7,989 nt of DNA from an uncultured Eubacterium sp. (GTDB lineage Bacteria; Bacillota; Clostridia; Peptostreptococcales; Anaerovoracaceae): assembly GCA_946614405.1 (NCBI GenBank), contig CAMOGZ010000060.1, positions 1 to 7,989 on the forward strand, read 5' to 3'. Below the pieces are notes generated by a model. It worked only from the letters and a program-made list of their open reading frames with translations. It was not told the origin of the DNA and did no database searches. The translations under genes were made by a program, and so were the position numbers. Shown piece after piece: positions 5,898-7,989 of the stretch (within the stretch, counting starts at the first letter, position 1; each line of letters begins with the position of its first letter).

Positions 5898-6824
5898 ATG
5901 GATATTAAATTTTTAAGTAAACGTGACCTGGAAGAGGTCCTGGATATATCGAAAGTTATCGAAGGCGTCATCGCCTGCCTGAAGGCCAGTGCCACCCATC
6001 AGACGGAGGACTGGCAGCCGGTCCTGCACCGGTTCGGAAACAATGGTCTGGTGGAGATCCACTCCGGCGGGATCCCCGGAGACATCGCGGTTCACGGCAC
6101 CAACATTCACAGCACATTCCCCGGTAATGTCAAGCAGCAGCTGCCGGAGAACTCTGGTCTGCTGATGGTATTTGACTCCAATACCGGAATGCCCCTGGGC
6201 GTCCTGAACGCGGCTCCCATCACCAGCATGCGCAAAGGCGCCGTAGCCGGCGTGGGCACCGCTCTCTTTGCGCGTCCCGGCGCATCCACTCTGACGATCC
6301 TGGGCACGGACCACAACACCCCTTATGTGGTGGCGGCAGTCCTGACCCTTCTGCCCAAACTGCGCCGTATCATTCTGGTGGACTCCCGTGATCCTCAGGG
6401 AGCAAGGGAACTGGCCGGGAATCTGCCTTCCAAACTGGCGGATGAGTTCAGCCTCTGGACCACCAGCGTCCGGTTCGAGGTGATGGACAACATGTCCGAC
6501 GCCGCCGATGAGAGCGACTGCATCATCGTGCAGGGGCAGCTCTATGCGCTGGACAATGTTCTGATCCGCCCGGGCACTCATATCACCAGCATCTCCGATG
6601 CCGTGGATCCCGGCGAGATCCTGTCGGCGGACATCATCCATTCCGGCAGCATCTTCTCCGACCGTGTGGGCAAGGTTCTGGCACGCCAGATCCCCGGCCG
6701 CACCACCATGGAGGAAATCACCATCTTCAATGCGCCGGATATCGCGGCGCTGGACATCGTCACCGCCCGCATCGCCATCAGCGCCGCCTTCAACAAGGCC
6801 AAAGGCAGCACGGTGGAACTGTAA
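5898..6824 (+). CDS. Ornithine cyclodeaminase/mu-crystallin family protein, divergent
   Basis: 308 residues, close to the family norm. Family members catalyse NAD-linked deamination or imine reduction of amino or keto acids (ornithine to proline, alanine dehydrogenase, ketimine reduction). Recognisable blocks: LVEIHSGGIPGD (51-62), STFPGN (72-77), LLMVFDSNTGMPLGVLNA (88-105), ITSMRKGAVAGV (108-119), TILGTDHNTPYVVAA (133-147), RIILVDSRDP (157-166), ISDAVDPGEI (232-241). R45 and R112 line up with substrate-carboxylate arginines of Pseudomonas ornithine cyclodeaminase as I recall them, and D234 fits the catalytic aspartate. However, the usual active-site lysine of the GxKV block is N69, and the NAD loop GxGxQA reads GTDHNT (136-141), losing the second glycine and the QA. 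True ornithine cyclodeaminase activity is therefore doubtful. AGAGG lies five bases before the start. It is the only plus-strand gene, monocistronic, ended by the hairpin at 6852. Family is firm, substrate unknown. Confidence 0.88.
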   Translation: MDIKFLSKRDLEEVLDISKVIEGVIACLKASATHQTEDWQPVLHRFGNNGLVEIHSGGIPGDIAVHGTNIHSTFPGNVKQQLPENSGLLMVFDSNTGMPLGVLNAAPITSMRKGAVAGVGTALFARPGASTLTILGTDHNTPYVVAAVLTLLPKLRRIILVDSRDPQGARELAGNLPSKLADEFSLWTTSVRFEVMDNMSDAADESDCIIVQGQLYALDNVLIRPGTHITSISDAVDPGEILSADIIHSGSIFSDRVGKVLARQIPGRTTMEEITIFNAPDIAALDIVTARIAISAAFNKAKGSTVEL

Positions 6825-6851
6825 TTACTTTCATCACTATTCGACACTAAT

Positions 6852-6882
6852 AAAGGGGACCGCATGATGCAGTCCCCTTTTT
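6852..6882 (+). terminator. Intrinsic terminator after the cyclodeaminase-like gene
   Basis: AAAGGGGAC (6852-6860) pairs with GTCCCCTTT (6872-6880), a 9-bp stem around an 11-base loop, and the T-run extends to 6882. It lies 28 bases after the stop codon. On the minus strand the same stem is followed by TTTATTAG, so it may also weakly end the converging DUF4037 gene. Confidence 0.85.
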
Positions 6883-6894
6883 CAATGCATTATC

Positions 6895-7896
6895 TTATCT
6901 ATCCGGTGCAGACAGTCTAGCCGCAAGCGGCGCGCAGTGATATTCCAGGAAGGTCTGGTCGTCCTCTGCCAAACCCTGGCTCTGAAGTTTCTCCACCAGG
7001 ATCTCTGCAGCCTCTTCAAATGCCATGACCACCCGATCCTGTTCGTTCTGATACCGTGGATCGTATTCATAATCGATCCAGGCCTCCTGCTGCGACGGCA
7101 CAACTGCAGCCCGTTCCAGCAGCTCCGCCAGATCGGCAAAGCCCGGATACTCTTTCAAAGCACGGAACTTCCATTTATAGTAAGGTGCATAGCGGCGTGC
7201 CAGGAGAAACGCCATGTCAATGGCTGCCTCGATTCCCTTTGCCTTGCAGAACTCCGCAGCGACATAATCCTTCCGTGCCATGGCGCGTGGATAATTCACC
7301 TGCGCATACTTGGAATAATCATGCATCGTATTCACCAGACGCATGGTCCAGATCCGCTCAGGATAGTACTCCTTCAGAGCCTTTCTTGTCTGACTGAACT
7401 GTCCCAGATCATCCCGGAACACAGCTCCATTGGTGGCTGTCGCCAGATTGTGCTCCGGCAAACGGAACCACTGCTGCTCCCGGATATGCGGGGTTTCTGT
7501 ATCGATCACCTCACCCAGTGTGCGGTCATAGAAGTCCTGTATCCGCATCACTCCACGGCGGAAGTCCAGCTGCGAAGGTTCCACTCCTGCGACCCTTGTA
7601 CGGTAGGCCTCCTGAAGCTCCGCACCGATCTCATCATAGTCTTCATCCGTAAGCCAAAGACAGAATCCGATTCCATATTCCCGGTCCCTGGAAAACTGAT
7701 CATCATAGCCGAAGCACTCAGAACCCTCTCCGACAACGCCCACGGCGATCCGCTCCTCATATTCCGGAAAGAGTGCATGGATCATGGGGGCTCCCTTCTC
7801 CTCATACAGGGCCCGGCATCTCTCCACCGTCGTCCTGTGTTCCTCCACCACCACTGGTGTCTTATCATATTCTGAAATCACTCGATTGATATCCAT
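6895..7896 (-). CDS. DUF4037 domain protein, nucleotidyltransferase-like
   Basis: 333-residue cytosolic protein. Residues 50-82 carry a nucleotidyltransferase-fold signature, GEGSECFGYDDQFSRDREYGIGFCLWL: the GS pair (58-59) and, after a loop, DxE (D71, E73), the expected metal-binding acids. This FGYDD-SRDxxYGxGFCLWL block is the hallmark of DUF4037 as I recall it. The rest is helical, with aromatic and charged stretches (RLVNTMHDYSKYAQVNYPRAMARKD, 186-210; RRYAPYYKWKFRAL, 234-247), like the helical partner half of minimal nucleotidyltransferases. Substrate unknown; resemblance to aminoglycoside or lincosamide nucleotidyltransferases is of fold only. AAGGAGG lies eight bases upstream of the start. 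The gene is monocistronic in the window with its own promoter. Its last codons are part of a 29-base sequence repeated in inverted orientation beyond its promoter. Confidence 0.85.
   Translation of the reverse strand: MDINRVISEYDKTPVVVEEHRTTVERCRALYEEKGAPMIHALFPEYEERIAVGVVGEGSECFGYDDQFSRDREYGIGFCLWLTDEDYDEIGAELQEAYRTRVAGVEPSQLDFRRGVMRIQDFYDRTLGEVIDTETPHIREQQWFRLPEHNLATATNGAVFRDDLGQFSQTRKALKEYYPERIWTMRLVNTMHDYSKYAQVNYPRAMARKDYVAAEFCKAKGIEAAIDMAFLLARRYAPYYKWKFRALKEYPGFADLAELLERAAVVPSQQEAWIDYEYDPRYQNEQDRVVMAFEEAAEILVEKLQSQGLAEDDQTFLEYHCAPLAARLSAPDR
6905..6933 (+). repeat. Left copy of a 29-base imperfect inverted repeat
   Basis: Lies inside the 3' end of the DUF4037 gene (codons for APLAARLSAP). 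It matches the reverse complement of 7961-7989 at 26 of 29 bases. Both copies include a GCCG(C/T)AAGCGGC hairpin. The repeat may extend further, because its partner is cut by the window edge. Confidence 0.7.
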
Positions 7897-7927
7897 ACAT
7901 CCAGCCTCCTTGTCATTTCTATCTATA

Positions 7928-7955
7928 ATTATATCACTCCTTCATAGAAAATCAA
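7928..7955 (-). promoter_or_regulatory. Promoter of the DUF4037 gene
   Basis: Minus strand: perfect TATAAT (7933-7928) preceded by TGA, giving an extended -10 (TGnTATAAT), with TTGATT (7955-7950) at 16 bases. Transcription would start near 7921, leaving a leader of about 25 bases with the AAGGAGG site. Confidence 0.7.
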
Positions 7956-7960
7956 AGACT

Positions 7961-7989
7961 GCGCCGCTTACGGCGAGACTGTCCGCACC
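7961..7989 (-). repeat. Right copy of the 29-base imperfect inverted repeat, at the window edge
   Basis: Reads on the minus strand as the left copy reads on the plus strand, with three differences (positions 6, 15 and 20 of the repeat). It sits immediately upstream of the DUF4037 promoter and includes a 5-bp stem CGCCG/CGGCG around CTTA (7962-7975). It may continue beyond the window. The minus strand here could also be the tail of an upstream gene; two frames end in stops around 7942-7955 but none is recognisable. Confidence 0.65.

Noticed and set aside
5913..6641. Minus-strand open frame of 242 codons opposite the cyclodeaminase-like gene
   Set aside because: No family resemblance; the plus-strand frame contains all conserved family blocks.
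6895..7896. Antibiotic-modifying nucleotidyltransferase
   Set aside because: The sequence matches the DUF4037 signature rather than known aminoglycoside or lincosamide enzymes; only the fold is shared.

Overview
The window looks like a chromosomal segment from a mid-to-high GC member of the Bacillota, most likely a Clostridia/Lachnospiraceae-type anaerobe. This rests on strong AGGAGG-type ribosome binding sites on most genes, sigma-A-like promoters (TTGaca/TATAAT), compact gene packing with short overlaps, intrinsic terminators, and the style of the proteins. No tRNA, rRNA, CRISPR array, insertion sequence or phage gene is visible. The species cannot be named from this sequence.

Layout, from high to low coordinates on the minus strand, which carries seven of the eight genes. 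A DUF4037 nucleotidyltransferase-like gene (6895-7896) has its own promoter and is flanked by two copies of a 29-base imperfect inverted repeat, one of them at the window edge. It converges on a plus-strand ornithine cyclodeaminase/mu-crystallin family gene (5898-6824), with a shared terminator hairpin between them. The cyclodeaminase-like gene diverges from a dihydrolipoamide dehydrogenase gene (lpdA, 4276-5673) across a 224-base AT-rich intergenic region holding promoters for both directions and small repeated motifs. Downstream of lpdA a strong inverted repeat (4201-4240) acts as a likely terminator and also overlaps a good promoter for the next two-gene unit: an MBL-fold metallohydrolase (3459-4181) overlapping by 14 bases with a lipoate-protein ligase (lplA, 2492-3472). 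That unit ends in an intrinsic terminator (2459-2488). The last unit is a three-gene operon: an XRE-type helix-turn-helix fused to a Uma2 nuclease-fold domain (1464-2378), overlapping by 29 bases with a cysteine-cluster protein (932-1492), then, 13 bases on, homoserine dehydrogenase (hom), which runs off the left edge.

Functionally, LplA attaches lipoate to E2 or GcvH proteins and Lpd reoxidises the dihydrolipoyl group, so two neighbouring units serve lipoate-dependent enzymes (2-oxoacid, acetoin or glycine cleavage complexes). The other subunits of such a complex are not in the window. Hom makes homoserine for threonine and methionine. The HTH-Uma2 and cysteine-cluster genes upstream of hom have no known link to it. 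The points most worth attention are the promoter embedded in the lpdA terminator palindrome, the direct repeats at the HTH-Uma2 promoter, the degenerate nucleotide-binding loop and Lys-to-Asn change in the cyclodeaminase homologue, and the inverted repeat bracketing the DUF4037 gene. I found no clearly new defence or mobile system.
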